DNA of 64,000 nt from Brucella pseudogrignonensis. Its GTDB lineage: Bacteria > Pseudomonadota > Alphaproteobacteria > Rhizobiales > Rhizobiaceae. Below are positions 1 through 8,307 of this stretch, piece after piece (position 1 is the stretch's first letter; each line of letters begins with the position of its first letter). The position numbers were made by a program, and so were the translations under genes. The notes under the pieces were generated by a model. It was not told the DNA's origin. It did no database searches and worked only from the letters and a program-made list of their open reading frames with translations. The DNA lies in the NCBI RefSeq assembly GCF_032190615.1, contig NZ_JAVLAT010000002.1, forward strand, positions 672,001-736,000, read 5' to 3'.

Positions 1-454
1 GAACTGGGATCACCTCTGATGACCAGCCAACGCCCTTAAAATGTGCGTCATTCATGTGGTGCGCGCGCTCGGTAAACACACCAATGACTTTGCCGGGAGC
101 TAGCATGGCATGGATAATCGGTGCTTGCATCAAGGCTGATGTGAAGACAGGAATATTCACCGCAGCAGCAATATCTTTTTGGAATGGACCCAGAAAGCCG
201 CAGCTCGTGGTAATGGCGCGCACGCCTTCTGCTTCAAGTTCCCGCGCCGCGTCGATAAAGGGTTCGATGAGTTTTGGATCCGGGTTGTTGCCCATGATGC
301 GCGTGGCATGCGCACCTTTCACCGTCTTGTAGCGAACAGGAAAATGATAGGACAGTGCGTTACCAATATCGCCTGCCGGACGCGGGAAAATCGTATCCAG
401 CATCAGTACGCCAATCTGCTGACCATAATTGGTAAAGCCACCTTTGAGCATCAT
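1..454 (-). CDS. Aspartate/glutamate racemase family protein, 3' end off the window
   Basis: Only the first 151 codons lie in the window; the gene continues past the left edge. The start is ATG at 454-452, with an AAAGGA ribosome site about 8 bases upstream. The protein opens with a short strand leading to LMLDT, and has a TTSCGF motif with Cys85, the position of the first catalytic cysteine of cofactor-independent Asp/Glu/hydantoin racemases. The second cysteine would be in the missing part. It resembles the racemase-like protein encoded at 3230-3943, so the operon carries two paralogues. It lies 26 bases after the DadA-like gene and is probably its last or next-to-last member. Substrate cannot be read from sequence; maleate isomerase and hydantoin racemase relatives are alternatives. 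Confidence 0.8.
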   Translation of the reverse strand, partial: MMLKGGFTNYGQQIGVLMLDTIFPRPAGDIGNALSYHFPVRYKTVKGAHATRIMGNNPDPKLIEPFIDAARELEAEGVRAITTSCGFLGPFQKDIAAAVNIPVFTSALMQAPIIHAMLAPGKVIGVFTERAHHMNDAHFKGVGWSSEVIPV

Positions 455-480
455 TGTTTCATTCCTTTGTAATCAGAAAA

Positions 481-1746
481 TTAGTGGCCGAAACGTGCAG
501 GCGAAAAGTCGCGGGCCCGTTCAGAAGCGACGTTATTGATTGCGTCGAGAACCATTTCCGCCGTTTTGGGGGCTGAGGCGATCCCGATATGACCATGACC
601 AAAGGCTGCAATAATTCCGGGATGGCGGGTGAGTTTTCCGATTACCGGAATGCCATCAGAGGGCGAGGGGCGATGTCCCATCCAGAGCTTGAGATGTTTT
701 AAGTCTTGCTTTCTGAGATTGGGATAACTTGCCAAAGCGTGCTTAAACAGCACTTCAGAACGCCTCCAGTCCGGTGCTTTTTCGACCGTTGCCAGCTCGA
801 CCTGACCAGACAGGCGCAGTCCCATATTGGTTGGGGTATTCCCCATCCGTCCCGTGCTCGGCATGATCGGAATATCAAAAGGAAGCTCCTTCATCGGCAA
901 AGTCACGTGATAGCCGCGCTCACTTTGCATTGGCACATGCATGCCAAGATCATTCATCATCCGGCCGGAGTGAATGCCTGCGGCAAGAACGATATGATCA
1001 GCAGCAAGGCTTTCATTGTTTTCCAACACTACGCGCGGGGACACACCTGTAAGCACACGCACGACATTCTTGCGTATAAAGTCAACGCCGGATTTTTCAG
1101 CCTGTGCAGCAATCCCGGCAACATATTTGCCGGTATCGAGACAATGCGCTCCTTCTGTTACATGAATGGCAAAGCGATAGTTATTTCCAAGCGCTGGAAT
1201 GCGCTCGCGCAATTCCACCTCCTGCCATTCGTCGAACAGAATCCCGTTATCGCGACGCAACTGCCAGCTCAGCGCTTCGGCTTCAAATGCTGTGCGGTCG
1301 GGATAAGCGTAAAGCAAGCCCTTCTGCACAATGAGATGGCCCTGTCCAGTTTTGCGCGCCAAATCGATATGCCGTTTCGGTCCATCATTGAGCAACCAGT
1401 TCAGTTTAGCAGCAGTCTTCGTCACGCGTGATTTTGTGGCGCCGGCGAAGAGGAAACGCGTAAGCCATGGCATCAATCTGGGGACCGATTTCCAGTCGAG
1501 CGTAAGCGGACCATTGCGATCCAGCAGAAAACCCGGCACCTGCCGCCAGAGACCCGGCATACTCATGGGAATAATAGAAGCGGGACTGATCCACCCTCCA
1601 TTGCCATAGCTTGCACTTTGCTCGCCGCCCGGTTCCGAGCCGTCGCACAGCGTTACCTTCAGGCCAGCTTCAGCAAGTCGCAAAGCGATTGTGGAGCCGA
1701 TAATGCCAGCTCCGACGACAATAACACTGCCTGTCATGACATCCAT
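481..1746 (-). CDS. FAD-dependent D-amino-acid dehydrogenase, DadA type
   Basis: 421 residues, the usual length for DadA-type D-amino-acid dehydrogenases, which oxidise D-amino acids to 2-oxo acids and ammonia and pass electrons to the respiratory chain. A dinucleotide-binding GAGIIG motif lies near residues 12-17. The C-terminal half has the family signature around WMGHRPSPSDGIPVIG, followed by a glycine/histidine-rich FAD contact (GHGHIGIA). There is no signal peptide, so it acts at the inner face of the membrane or in the cytosol. It is the enzyme partner of the ABC importer encoded just upstream (17-base gap) and of the two racemase-like proteins. This suggests imported amino acids are racemised and then oxidised. 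Glycine/sarcosine oxidases are related alternatives. A start three codons later (second Met) is possible. Confidence 0.87.
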   Translation of the reverse strand: MDVMTGSVIVVGAGIIGSTIALRLAEAGLKVTLCDGSEPGGEQSASYGNGGWISPASIIPMSMPGLWRQVPGFLLDRNGPLTLDWKSVPRLMPWLTRFLFAGATKSRVTKTAAKLNWLLNDGPKRHIDLARKTGQGHLIVQKGLLYAYPDRTAFEAEALSWQLRRDNGILFDEWQEVELRERIPALGNNYRFAIHVTEGAHCLDTGKYVAGIAAQAEKSGVDFIRKNVVRVLTGVSPRVVLENNESLAADHIVLAAGIHSGRMMNDLGMHVPMQSERGYHVTLPMKELPFDIPIMPSTGRMGNTPTNMGLRLSGQVELATVEKAPDWRRSEVLFKHALASYPNLRKQDLKHLKLWMGHRPSPSDGIPVIGKLTRHPGIIAAFGHGHIGIASAPKTAEMVLDAINNVASERARDFSPARFGH

Positions 1747-1763
1747 CCGTTCTGCGTGTGCGC

Positions 1764-2534
1764 TTAAGCGAGGCCGCCATGGAAATGGCTTAAGAACTCG
1801 CGGGTTGCAGCTTCGCGTGGCTCATTGATCATCTGACGAGCATCGCCGGTTTCGACAACGTAGCCGTCCTGCATAAAGATGACTTTGTCGGCGACGTCGC
1901 GTGCAAAGGCCATTTCATGGGTTACGAGGATCATCGTCATGCCCTGCTCGGCCAGTTGTCGGATAACGGCGAGAACTTCACCGACCAGCGCCGGATCAAG
2001 CGCCGATGTCGCCTCATCAAACAGCATCACATCAGGACGCATCGCGAGCGCTCTTGCAATCGCCACACGTTGTTTCTGACCGCCTGAAAGCTGCTCCGGC
2101 CTAGCATCTGCACGCGCTGCAAGTCCGACCTTTTCGAGCAACTCCATCGCCAACTGGCGTGCAGCTTTTTTATCCTGCTTTAGCACAGTGACTGGCCCGA
2201 CCATGACGTTATCGATCACGCTCATATGTGGAAACAGATTGAAGTTCTGAAACACCATGCCCGTATTGGCGCGGAACGCAGCGAGATACTTGTCTTTCAG
2301 GGCGACGTTACCGGACGAAAAATCAATCTTCTGATCGCCGATTGCGACATAGCCTGCATCGGGTAGTGAGAGCAGATTAAGGCTGCGCAGCAGTGTCGAC
2401 TTTCCCGAGCCGCTCGGTCCGATCAGCGCAACAACTTGTCCGCGTTCGACGGTGAGGCTGATATTGCGCAGCACTTCGATGTCTCCAAAAGACTTCTTAA
2501 GCCCACGTACTTCGATCATCGGTTCAGTATTCAT
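1764..2534 (-). CDS. Polar amino-acid ABC transporter, ATP-binding protein
   Basis: 256 residues, the standard size of GlnQ/HisP-type ATPases. The Walker A motif GPSGSGKST lies at residues 39-47. An LSGGQ signature is near 149 and a Walker B motif VMLFDEATSALD near 168. The H-loop histidine is in LVTHEM. The protein powers import of a polar amino acid together with the permease at 2574-3230 and the binding protein at 3957-4790. The three genes are interrupted only by the racemase-like gene, which supports co-transcription from the right. The substrate is not readable from the ATPase; neighbours suggest an amino acid that can be handled in D form. Confidence 0.93.
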   Translation of the reverse strand: MNTEPMIEVRGLKKSFGDIEVLRNISLTVERGQVVALIGPSGSGKSTLLRSLNLLSLPDAGYVAIGDQKIDFSSGNVALKDKYLAAFRANTGMVFQNFNLFPHMSVIDNVMVGPVTVLKQDKKAARQLAMELLEKVGLAARADARPEQLSGGQKQRVAIARALAMRPDVMLFDEATSALDPALVGEVLAVIRQLAEQGMTMILVTHEMAFARDVADKVIFMQDGYVVETGDARQMINEPREAATREFLSHFHGGLA

Positions 2535-2573
2535 GGCTTATCTCCACATGAACGGCGGACTTCATAAGGCTCG

Positions 2574-3230
2574 TCATTTCAGCTTGCCTTCCAGCCCATG
2601 AGCGAGGCGTGTGAGAGGGAAGAGAACTGCGAGATAAAGCACTGCAATCAAGGTGTAGGTTTCAAGCGGACGGTACGTCGCCGATGTTACCAGCTGGCCC
2701 TGATATAGGAGATCTGGCACTGCAAGGACGGACAAAAGCGATGTGTTTTTCAGCTGAAGCACGGATTGGTTGACCAAAGGTGGCACCATGCGGCGGAGTG
2801 CTTGCGGCAGAATAATCTTGCCCATCAATTGACCGCGGCGCATACCGATTGCGCGTCCGGCGTCCCACTGCCCTGCATCGATGGAAACAATGCCGCCTCG
2901 AATGATTTCCGCATAAAATGCAGCGCCATAGAAAGTCAGCGTAAGGAAAGCTGCCATGGCTGGCGAGATTTCAAGGCCGATTAGCATCGGGAGCGCATAA
3001 TAGCACCAGACAAGCTGCACCAGCACTGGCGTACAACGAAATATTTCTACGACCGTCATGATAGGCACGGTGATAATCTTATTGCCGGAAAGCCTGCCAA
3101 GAGCGAAAACCGTACCGACCAAGATGCCGGAGATTACCGTTATAATCGTGAAGCCGACAGTGTAGGCCAGCCCTTGGACAAATAATCCTCGATATTGCCA
3201 CAGGCCGGAAAAGTCCCATTGATAGTCCAT
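2574..3230 (-). CDS. Polar amino-acid ABC transporter, permease
   Basis: 218 residues, typical of HisM/GlnP-type inner-membrane permeases. Several hydrophobic segments are visible, and an EAA-type cytoplasmic loop (DAGRAIGMRRGQLMGKIILPQA) contacts the ATPase. Its ATG at 3230-3228 overlaps the stop codon of the upstream racemase gene by one base (TAATG), indicating translational coupling. Only one permease gene is present, so the channel is probably a homodimer unless a second permease lies elsewhere. Confidence 0.92.
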   Translation of the reverse strand: MDYQWDFSGLWQYRGLFVQGLAYTVGFTIITVISGILVGTVFALGRLSGNKIITVPIMTVVEIFRCTPVLVQLVWCYYALPMLIGLEISPAMAAFLTLTFYGAAFYAEIIRGGIVSIDAGQWDAGRAIGMRRGQLMGKIILPQALRRMVPPLVNQSVLQLKNTSLLSVLAVPDLLYQGQLVTSATYRPLETYTLIAVLYLAVLFPLTRLAHGLEGKLK

Positions 3231-3943
3231 TAATTCACTCTTTCTGACACCCCGGCAAAGGCACGGGAGGACGTTGAGCTGAACAGCCAGTGCCCAAGCG
3301 AAAGGATGTCGAACACTGGCACACCGCTGGCTTTAGCAACCGCTCGTGCGAAGGGCGGCATGTTCGTACACTCGAGAACTATGGCACCAAGATCATGTTC
3401 TCGGGACTGCAATCGCTCCGCCGCATGGATGATTTCAGCTTCAAGGGCAGAGCGGTCATAAATCCCACTGCCTTCGATTAATTCAAGAAATGCGCCGCCG
3501 TCTGGCATGCCGATCCGTGGTGTGTTGATGTCGGCACCGCAAGCTAAGAAGATTGCATCATCAAGGCTGGCTTCATCATAAGTGATCACACCGACTTTGC
3601 GTGTCTGACCAATCAATGCTTTCACCATCGGCAATTGCAGCAAGCTGGACGTTGCAATCGGCACCGATAGTCTCTCACTTAAAACACTTTGATGCCGCGC
3701 CATGAAACCGCAAGACGTGACTAGCGCACTGCACCCTTCAGCGATCAAAGCATTGCCAGCCTGAACGAAGTCTTCGATCAATCCAGCGCCCCGCTGACGA
3801 ATTATCTTGTCCGCTGATGCGCCAACGACCTTTCTGAACCGCACAGGCATATTCCATGACGCCGGATTTCCGACGTCTCCGGGCGGCCTTGGAAAGTCGG
3901 TATCAAGCATGATGACACCGAGTGATTTCTGCTCGAGCTGCAT
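3230..3943 (-). CDS. Aspartate/glutamate racemase family protein
   Basis: 237 residues, full length for the Asp/Glu/hydantoin racemase superfamily. Both expected cysteines are present: Cys78 in VTSCGF and Cys192 in VLECTN. These would act as the two-base acid/base pair on either face of the substrate. There is no signal peptide. The gene sits between the binding-protein gene and the permease gene of an amino-acid importer, one base overlapping the latter. This position suggests it interconverts the imported amino acid or a close derivative. A paralogue starts at 454. Arylmalonate decarboxylase or maleate isomerase activity cannot be excluded from sequence alone. Confidence 0.85.
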   Translation of the reverse strand: MQLEQKSLGVIMLDTDFPRPPGDVGNPASWNMPVRFRKVVGASADKIIRQRGAGLIEDFVQAGNALIAEGCSALVTSCGFMARHQSVLSERLSVPIATSSLLQLPMVKALIGQTRKVGVITYDEASLDDAIFLACGADINTPRIGMPDGGAFLELIEGSGIYDRSALEAEIIHAAERLQSREHDLGAIVLECTNMPPFARAVAKASGVPVFDILSLGHWLFSSTSSRAFAGVSERVN

Positions 3944-3956
3944 TTTGGTTGACGCG

Positions 3957-4790
3957 TCAGAATTTTAGCGTTGGTGGTAGATCAGATGGCTGCACACCGA
4001 CCAGCGAAAGGCTGCTGACGATCCACTCATTGACCTTACCGTCCTCCCGACGCTTCTTAAGCCAAACGTCAACGTAATCGCGGAATTCGCCCTTCGCGTC
4101 TTTGCGCACACCAATCGTCGTCGGCTGGCTATCCAATGGCTCTGGTACAAAGACTTTAAATTTGTCGCCCAGCTTATGTGCTGTCACCACTGACATCAGT
4201 GCGACCTGTATGATTGCATCGGCCCGACCCGATTGCAGGGCGATAACGGTTTCATCTGCACCTTTGAGCGCGACGAGCGTACAATTCGGCAATGTTTTAC
4301 GTGCGAAAAGATCCTGCGTGGAACCAAGATCAACCGTGACGCGGATTTCCGGCTTATTCAGTTCTTCCCAGGTTTTAACATCGCGGTCTTTGTTGGTGAT
4401 GACAGTGAAGACATTGTCCATCATGGCTTCAGTGAAATCGACGGTCTTCGCGCGTTCAGGATTATTGCTCAGCGCAAACATGATGTCGATTTTGCCACTC
4501 TGAAGATCCATAACGGAATTGCCCCAGGTGGTTTCGACCATTTCCAGCGGGACTCCAATATTTTCAGCCAAATCCCTGCCCATAGAAACGCAGAAACCGT
4601 CCCATTCGCCGGTCGCGAGATTTTTCTGATAATAAGGCGGGGTGCCGTTAAAAACGCCGATGCGTAGAGCACCTCGATCCTTAATAGCTTTAAGCGTCGC
4701 GCCTTCTTCAACGGCCCATGAAAGACTAGGTGCCAGCATCACTGCTGTGCCACCCAAAAGCGTTGTCTGGATAAACTTACGTCTGTTCAT
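3957..4790 (-). CDS. Amino-acid ABC transporter, periplasmic substrate-binding protein
   Basis: 277 residues, a family-3 (GlnH/HisJ-type) solute-binding protein. Residues 1-26 form a signal peptide that begins MNRRKFIQ, close to the twin-arginine consensus, and end in a plausible SWA cleavage site. Tat rather than Sec export is therefore possible, though the hydrophobic core would also suit Sec. The mature part opens with a repeat typical of the family (LRIGVFNGTPPYY) and contains the ligand-lobe segments around IDIMFALSNNPERAKTVDFTEA. It is the first transporter gene of the operon, 13 bases before the racemase gene and 40 bases after the Lrp-type regulator gene. Confidence 0.92.
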   Translation of the reverse strand: MNRRKFIQTTLLGGTAVMLAPSLSWAVEEGATLKAIKDRGALRIGVFNGTPPYYQKNLATGEWDGFCVSMGRDLAENIGVPLEMVETTWGNSVMDLQSGKIDIMFALSNNPERAKTVDFTEAMMDNVFTVITNKDRDVKTWEELNKPEIRVTVDLGSTQDLFARKTLPNCTLVALKGADETVIALQSGRADAIIQVALMSVVTAHKLGDKFKVFVPEPLDSQPTTIGVRKDAKGEFRDYVDVWLKKRREDGKVNEWIVSSLSLVGVQPSDLPPTLKF

Positions 4791-4830
4791 TGTTGTTTCC
4801 CTCTTTTTTGACCGAGCATTCCGTCGAACA

Positions 4831-5295
4831 TTATTGGGCGCTTGAATGCGCCAGACTGCTTTCTCTATTAAATTTATTGGAAAGTACCACCGAGTAACTA
4901 ACGTTCTCGATCTCTTCTATCTGTGCCAGCTCTTCAATCAAAGCCTCCAGGTCTTCGAGAAAGCCGACATGCACGCGGCACATAATATTGGCCGGTCCAC
5001 TGATCGCATCCGCAGTCAGAATTTCCGGATAAGCACGCAATGTCGCAAACAGACGTTGCGCGATACGCTGTGCGGCCGTGATAAACAAATAGGCAGAAAT
5101 GCTGTTATCGTCCGTCGCCCGACGAACGATGGCGCGATAGCCCAATATGACGCCGCGTCGTTCCAGACGGCCAATGCGCTCTTGAACGCTTGATCGGGCA
5201 AGACCCACGCGCCGGGCCAGTTCACTTGCAGGAAGCCGTGCATTCTCTTCCAGGATACTGACCAGATTTCGGTCGATGCTATCACCGTAGTCCAT
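4831..5295 (-). CDS. Lrp/AsnC family transcriptional regulator
   Basis: 154 residues, the usual length. An N-terminal winged helix-turn-helix spans about residues 10-55 (LPASELARRVGLARSSVQERIGRL). A C-terminal ligand-binding RAM domain follows and ends with the strand ENVSYSVVLSN. Lrp-type proteins bind amino acids and adjust promoter occupancy. The gene is transcribed in the same direction as the amino-acid import/racemase/DadA genes and lies 40 bases before them. It may therefore be the first gene of that operon or have its own promoter in the 5296-5409 intergenic region, and it is the natural candidate for sensing the imported amino acid. Confidence 0.92.
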   Translation of the reverse strand: MDYGDSIDRNLVSILEENARLPASELARRVGLARSSVQERIGRLERRGVILGYRAIVRRATDDNSISAYLFITAAQRIAQRLFATLRAYPEILTADAISGPANIMCRVHVGFLEDLEALIEELAQIEEIENVSYSVVLSNKFNRESSLAHSSAQ

Positions 5296-5370
5296 CGTGT
5301 TCCCTTATCTTTATTTTTAGTAAGAATGCGGCTCTTTCTCATCAAATAAAAGCATTGAAAATTGGATTAG

Positions 5371-5389
5371 TCATGACTTAAAATCATGA
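5371..5389. promoter_or_regulatory. Pair of TCATGA palindromes in the Lrp/LysR divergent promoter
   Basis: Two copies of the self-complementary hexamer TCATGA lie at 5371-5376 and 5384-5389, separated by seven AT-rich bases. They sit 21 bases before the LysR start, between two divergently transcribed regulator genes. Such a symmetric AT-rich element fits a LysR- or Lrp-type operator, but no experimental or comparative support is available here. Confidence 0.35.
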
Positions 5390-5409
5390 TGAAATCTTGA
5401 GGAAACCCA

Positions 5410-6336
5410 ATGCGACGTTTTCTTCCCTCACTCTCAGCACTGCACGCTTTTGATGCCTCCGTGCGATATCTCAGTTTTACGCGTGCTTCTGAAAACTTAG
5501 GCATGACGCAAAGCGGCGTTAGCCGTCAGATTCAAAATCTTGAATCTTTTCTTGGCCTTAAACTATTTGAACGTGCGGGGCCGCGACTGGTTTTAACGGA
5601 AGAAGGGCAAAGCTATTACGAAGAAGTCTCGCGCATCCTTGCCAAGCTTGAAGAAGTATCGATGGATGCGGTGCGCGGCTATAAAACGCAAAGTCTGCTC
5701 AAAGTTGGCCTGCCGCCAACACTGATGCGCAAATGGGCTCCGGGCATTATCAGCACCTTTGCGAGATCGCATCCGCAAATATGGTTTGAAGTGTTTCCGT
5801 GCTCACACGACCTAGACTGGAGCAAATCTGATCTCGATCTTGCAGTGCTGCGCGGCATCGGCAACTGGGCGAATGTACGCAGCCACTTGCTTTTCGATGA
5901 AGAGCTGGTCGTGATTGGCTCGCCCGACGTGGTGCCCGAGAATGGGCTGAAGGGAGACGTAGAACTGCTCGATTTTCCACTGATCCAGAATTCAAACCGG
6001 CCAAGCCTATGGCTGCACTGGCTGCGTGGCGCGGGTATTCATTATAATAAGCGCATCTTTGGGCCGCGCTTGCCAACGCATGATATTATCATCGAATGCG
6101 CTGTTGCGGGGATGGGGCTTGCGATAGCGCCCAAAATTTTCGTGCAGGACGAATTGCGCTCTGGAAAGCTCAAGCTGGCACTTGATCGTGTTCAGACATC
6201 TGGAGAGAGCTACTTTCTGTGCTCTGCACAAGCGCGTCAGGGATCAAAAAACGTCCGTCTGTTTCGCGACTGGTTCATCGCAGAAGCAAAACGCCACAGA
6301 CATCAAGTGCCTGTGGCGTCGGGTACTCAAATATAG
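5410..6336 (+). CDS. LysR family transcriptional regulator (GcvA-like)
   Basis: 308 residues. The N-terminal winged helix-turn-helix (residues 5-65, ending GLKLFERAGPRLVLTEEG) opens with LPSLSALHAFDASVRYLSFTRAS, typical of the GcvA/AmpR branch. An effector-binding domain follows. It is divergent from the Lrp gene. Its 3' end overlaps the convergent thiamine-diphosphate enzyme gene by ten bases (6327-6336). It could control that gene or the amino-acid operon; position does not decide between them. Confidence 0.92.
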   Translation: MRRFLPSLSALHAFDASVRYLSFTRASENLGMTQSGVSRQIQNLESFLGLKLFERAGPRLVLTEEGQSYYEEVSRILAKLEEVSMDAVRGYKTQSLLKVGLPPTLMRKWAPGIISTFARSHPQIWFEVFPCSHDLDWSKSDLDLAVLRGIGNWANVRSHLLFDEELVVIGSPDVVPENGLKGDVELLDFPLIQNSNRPSLWLHWLRGAGIHYNKRIFGPRLPTHDIIIECAVAGMGLAIAPKIFVQDELRSGKLKLALDRVQTSGESYFLCSAQARQGSKNVRLFRDWFIAEAKRHRHQVPVASGTQI

Positions 6337-8078
6337 GAGCGTTCAACGGGCTTGAAGTTGAGCGGGTCTTCTCCGCGTTTTAAAAGCCACGAATAAACGG
6401 GCGGCACCCGGTCAGCGATCGATTCAACATGAATATCGATAAAGCACGGACCATCTTTCCAGGCAAAAGCCTCCGACATTACAATATCCAACTGATCTGC
6501 CGTTTTGGCGGTCCATGCTTTTAAGCCATATGCTTCGGCAATTGCCTGTCCTTTTGGTGCCAGAAAATCGACGCCAAAACATTGGTTATGTCCCTTCAGG
6601 CGATGAAGACCTTTGATCCAGCCGAACGTTCCGTTGTTAAACAAGATCAGAAGTGCGGGCACCTGCAATCGCACCAGCGTTTCAAGTTCACCCACTGTCA
6701 TCCCAAAGGAACCATCGCCAAACATTCCGATTGGACGCTTATCGGGATCCGCACGCCACGCACCAACCGTTGCTGGCAAAGCCGAACCCAAACCACCAAA
6801 AGCACGCGGAATAGCGAAGCGCGTTTCACGATCATTGATCTTCAGGAAGCGCGTCATGTAGGGCGTTGGCGTACCAGCATCGGAATAGATCAATGCGGGC
6901 TGCCCGGACTGACTAAGCGCCTCATTAAACGACCGAACAACGCGTTCGGGGCGCAAAGGCACCCGTTCATCGCTCAGGGCTTCTTCGGCATGCTCCCAGA
7001 ATGTGCGGCGATGCGCATTCAACTCTTCAATCCAGCTATCATGTCTCTTAAGTTCAACTGGTTGTTCGATCTGCAATAACTCATCCAGAACCAGCAATGC
7101 ATCGCCCTGAATCGAGAGCAGGTTCTCATAATTATTCGCCATGATTTCGGGCGAGATATCAATCTGAGCAAGGCGCCGGTTCAGTGTAACCTTCGGGAAA
7201 GTCCAGCCAATCGTCACCACAGAACCAATCCGCGATCCAACAAACAATGTGAAATCGGAATGCTCCAACGCCCAGTTTGCATGAGGATGATAGCCATTGT
7301 CACCGATCACACCGATGGCAAGACGATGGTCGTCGTCAATTGCGCCTTGTCCCGTCATCGTCGTGCACATAGGAATATCGAAACGCTCGGCGAGTTTGGT
7401 AATTAGCCCTCCGGCATGGGCACGATTGACACCACCACCCGCGACGATCAAAGGCCGCTCAGCTTTTGCGATGAGTTCTAAAAGCTCAACGAGTTTTTGC
7501 TTCGGTGGGAGTGTCGGGAGGGCAGGAAAGGTTTTGCACTCTTCTTCGACATGCAGCGATATACGTGCTGGATCGACTTCGGCCAACAACATATCCTCTG
7601 GAATTTGCAGATGCACGGCACCCGGTTTTCCTGAACAGGCAACACGGAACGCACGGCGAATAATTTCCGGCAATTTATCAGCCGATTTCACCTGCACTGA
7701 GAGCTTTGTCACCGGCTCGAACAGTTTGGCGCAATCAAGCTCAGTAAGAACACCACGACCTTCACCTGGCAACGGAATATCAATCGTCAGAAGGATGACG
7801 GGAACGGAGGAGCCATTTGACTCAGCGACAGGCGGCAATGAATACATCGCGCCTGCGCCCGACGGGCACTCAAAAACACCCGGCTTATTGGAAAAGCGGC
7901 CATAAGCATCGGCCATATAACCAGCAGAGCGCTCGTCCCGAGCCATAATATGGCGGATTTCGCCCTCGCGCTGCTGCAATGCTTCATAAAAAGGCACATT
8001 CGTATCGCCTGGCACTCCGAATATTGTCTCGACACCATAACCAATCAACATTTGCACCAAAATATCCGCGCCGCGCAT
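6327..8078 (-). CDS. Thiamine-diphosphate-dependent enzyme, acetolactate-synthase-like
   Basis: 583 residues with the three-domain layout of the acetolactate synthase/benzoylformate decarboxylase family. The N-terminal pyrimidine-binding domain keeps the activating glutamate in RDERSAGYMADAYGR. The central domain is Rossmann-like. The C-terminal diphosphate-binding domain shows GDGSFG followed about 25 residues later by NNGTFG, the metal/ThDP motif. It probably acts on a 2-oxo acid, by decarboxylation or carboligation, and could process the oxo acid made by the DadA-like enzyme, although it is transcribed separately. It is unlikely to be the biosynthetic IlvB because no small subunit gene is adjacent. 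The 229-base region upstream (8079-8307) shows no clear operator. Confidence 0.85.
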   Translation of the reverse strand: MRGADILVQMLIGYGVETIFGVPGDTNVPFYEALQQREGEIRHIMARDERSAGYMADAYGRFSNKPGVFECPSGAGAMYSLPPVAESNGSSVPVILLTIDIPLPGEGRGVLTELDCAKLFEPVTKLSVQVKSADKLPEIIRRAFRVACSGKPGAVHLQIPEDMLLAEVDPARISLHVEEECKTFPALPTLPPKQKLVELLELIAKAERPLIVAGGGVNRAHAGGLITKLAERFDIPMCTTMTGQGAIDDDHRLAIGVIGDNGYHPHANWALEHSDFTLFVGSRIGSVVTIGWTFPKVTLNRRLAQIDISPEIMANNYENLLSIQGDALLVLDELLQIEQPVELKRHDSWIEELNAHRRTFWEHAEEALSDERVPLRPERVVRSFNEALSQSGQPALIYSDAGTPTPYMTRFLKINDRETRFAIPRAFGGLGSALPATVGAWRADPDKRPIGMFGDGSFGMTVGELETLVRLQVPALLILFNNGTFGWIKGLHRLKGHNQCFGVDFLAPKGQAIAEAYGLKAWTAKTADQLDIVMSEAFAWKDGPCFIDIHVESIADRVPPVYSWLLKRGEDPLNFKPVERSYI

Positions 8079-8307
8079 TCCATTACTCCTTCAGAATCTG
8101 ATGAAGTAACAATAATCGCGATATTTTTCGGCAAGGACCGGCGGATAGTCGGCTAATACGCTGTTATTCCGGCGATACGTCGTGCAATCCCGCCGCTTTG
8201 CCGAGGCATGAAAATTGTGCTGCGTTATACAGTAAGTGAAATTTTGAAAAGAAAGATCGAAAAAACGGCGATATAAATTGGTCTGGCTTTATCTGCCGTG
8301 GAACGGC

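Noticed and set aside
706..1431. 241-codon open frame on the plus strand
   Set aside because: It lies wholly inside the DadA-like gene on the opposite strand, and its translation has no recognisable domain.
6327..8307. Thiamine (TPP) riboswitch before the ThDP-dependent enzyme
   Set aside because: The enzyme uses thiamine diphosphate but the upstream region lacks the CUGAGA-type conserved core; such switches control synthesis genes, not this class.
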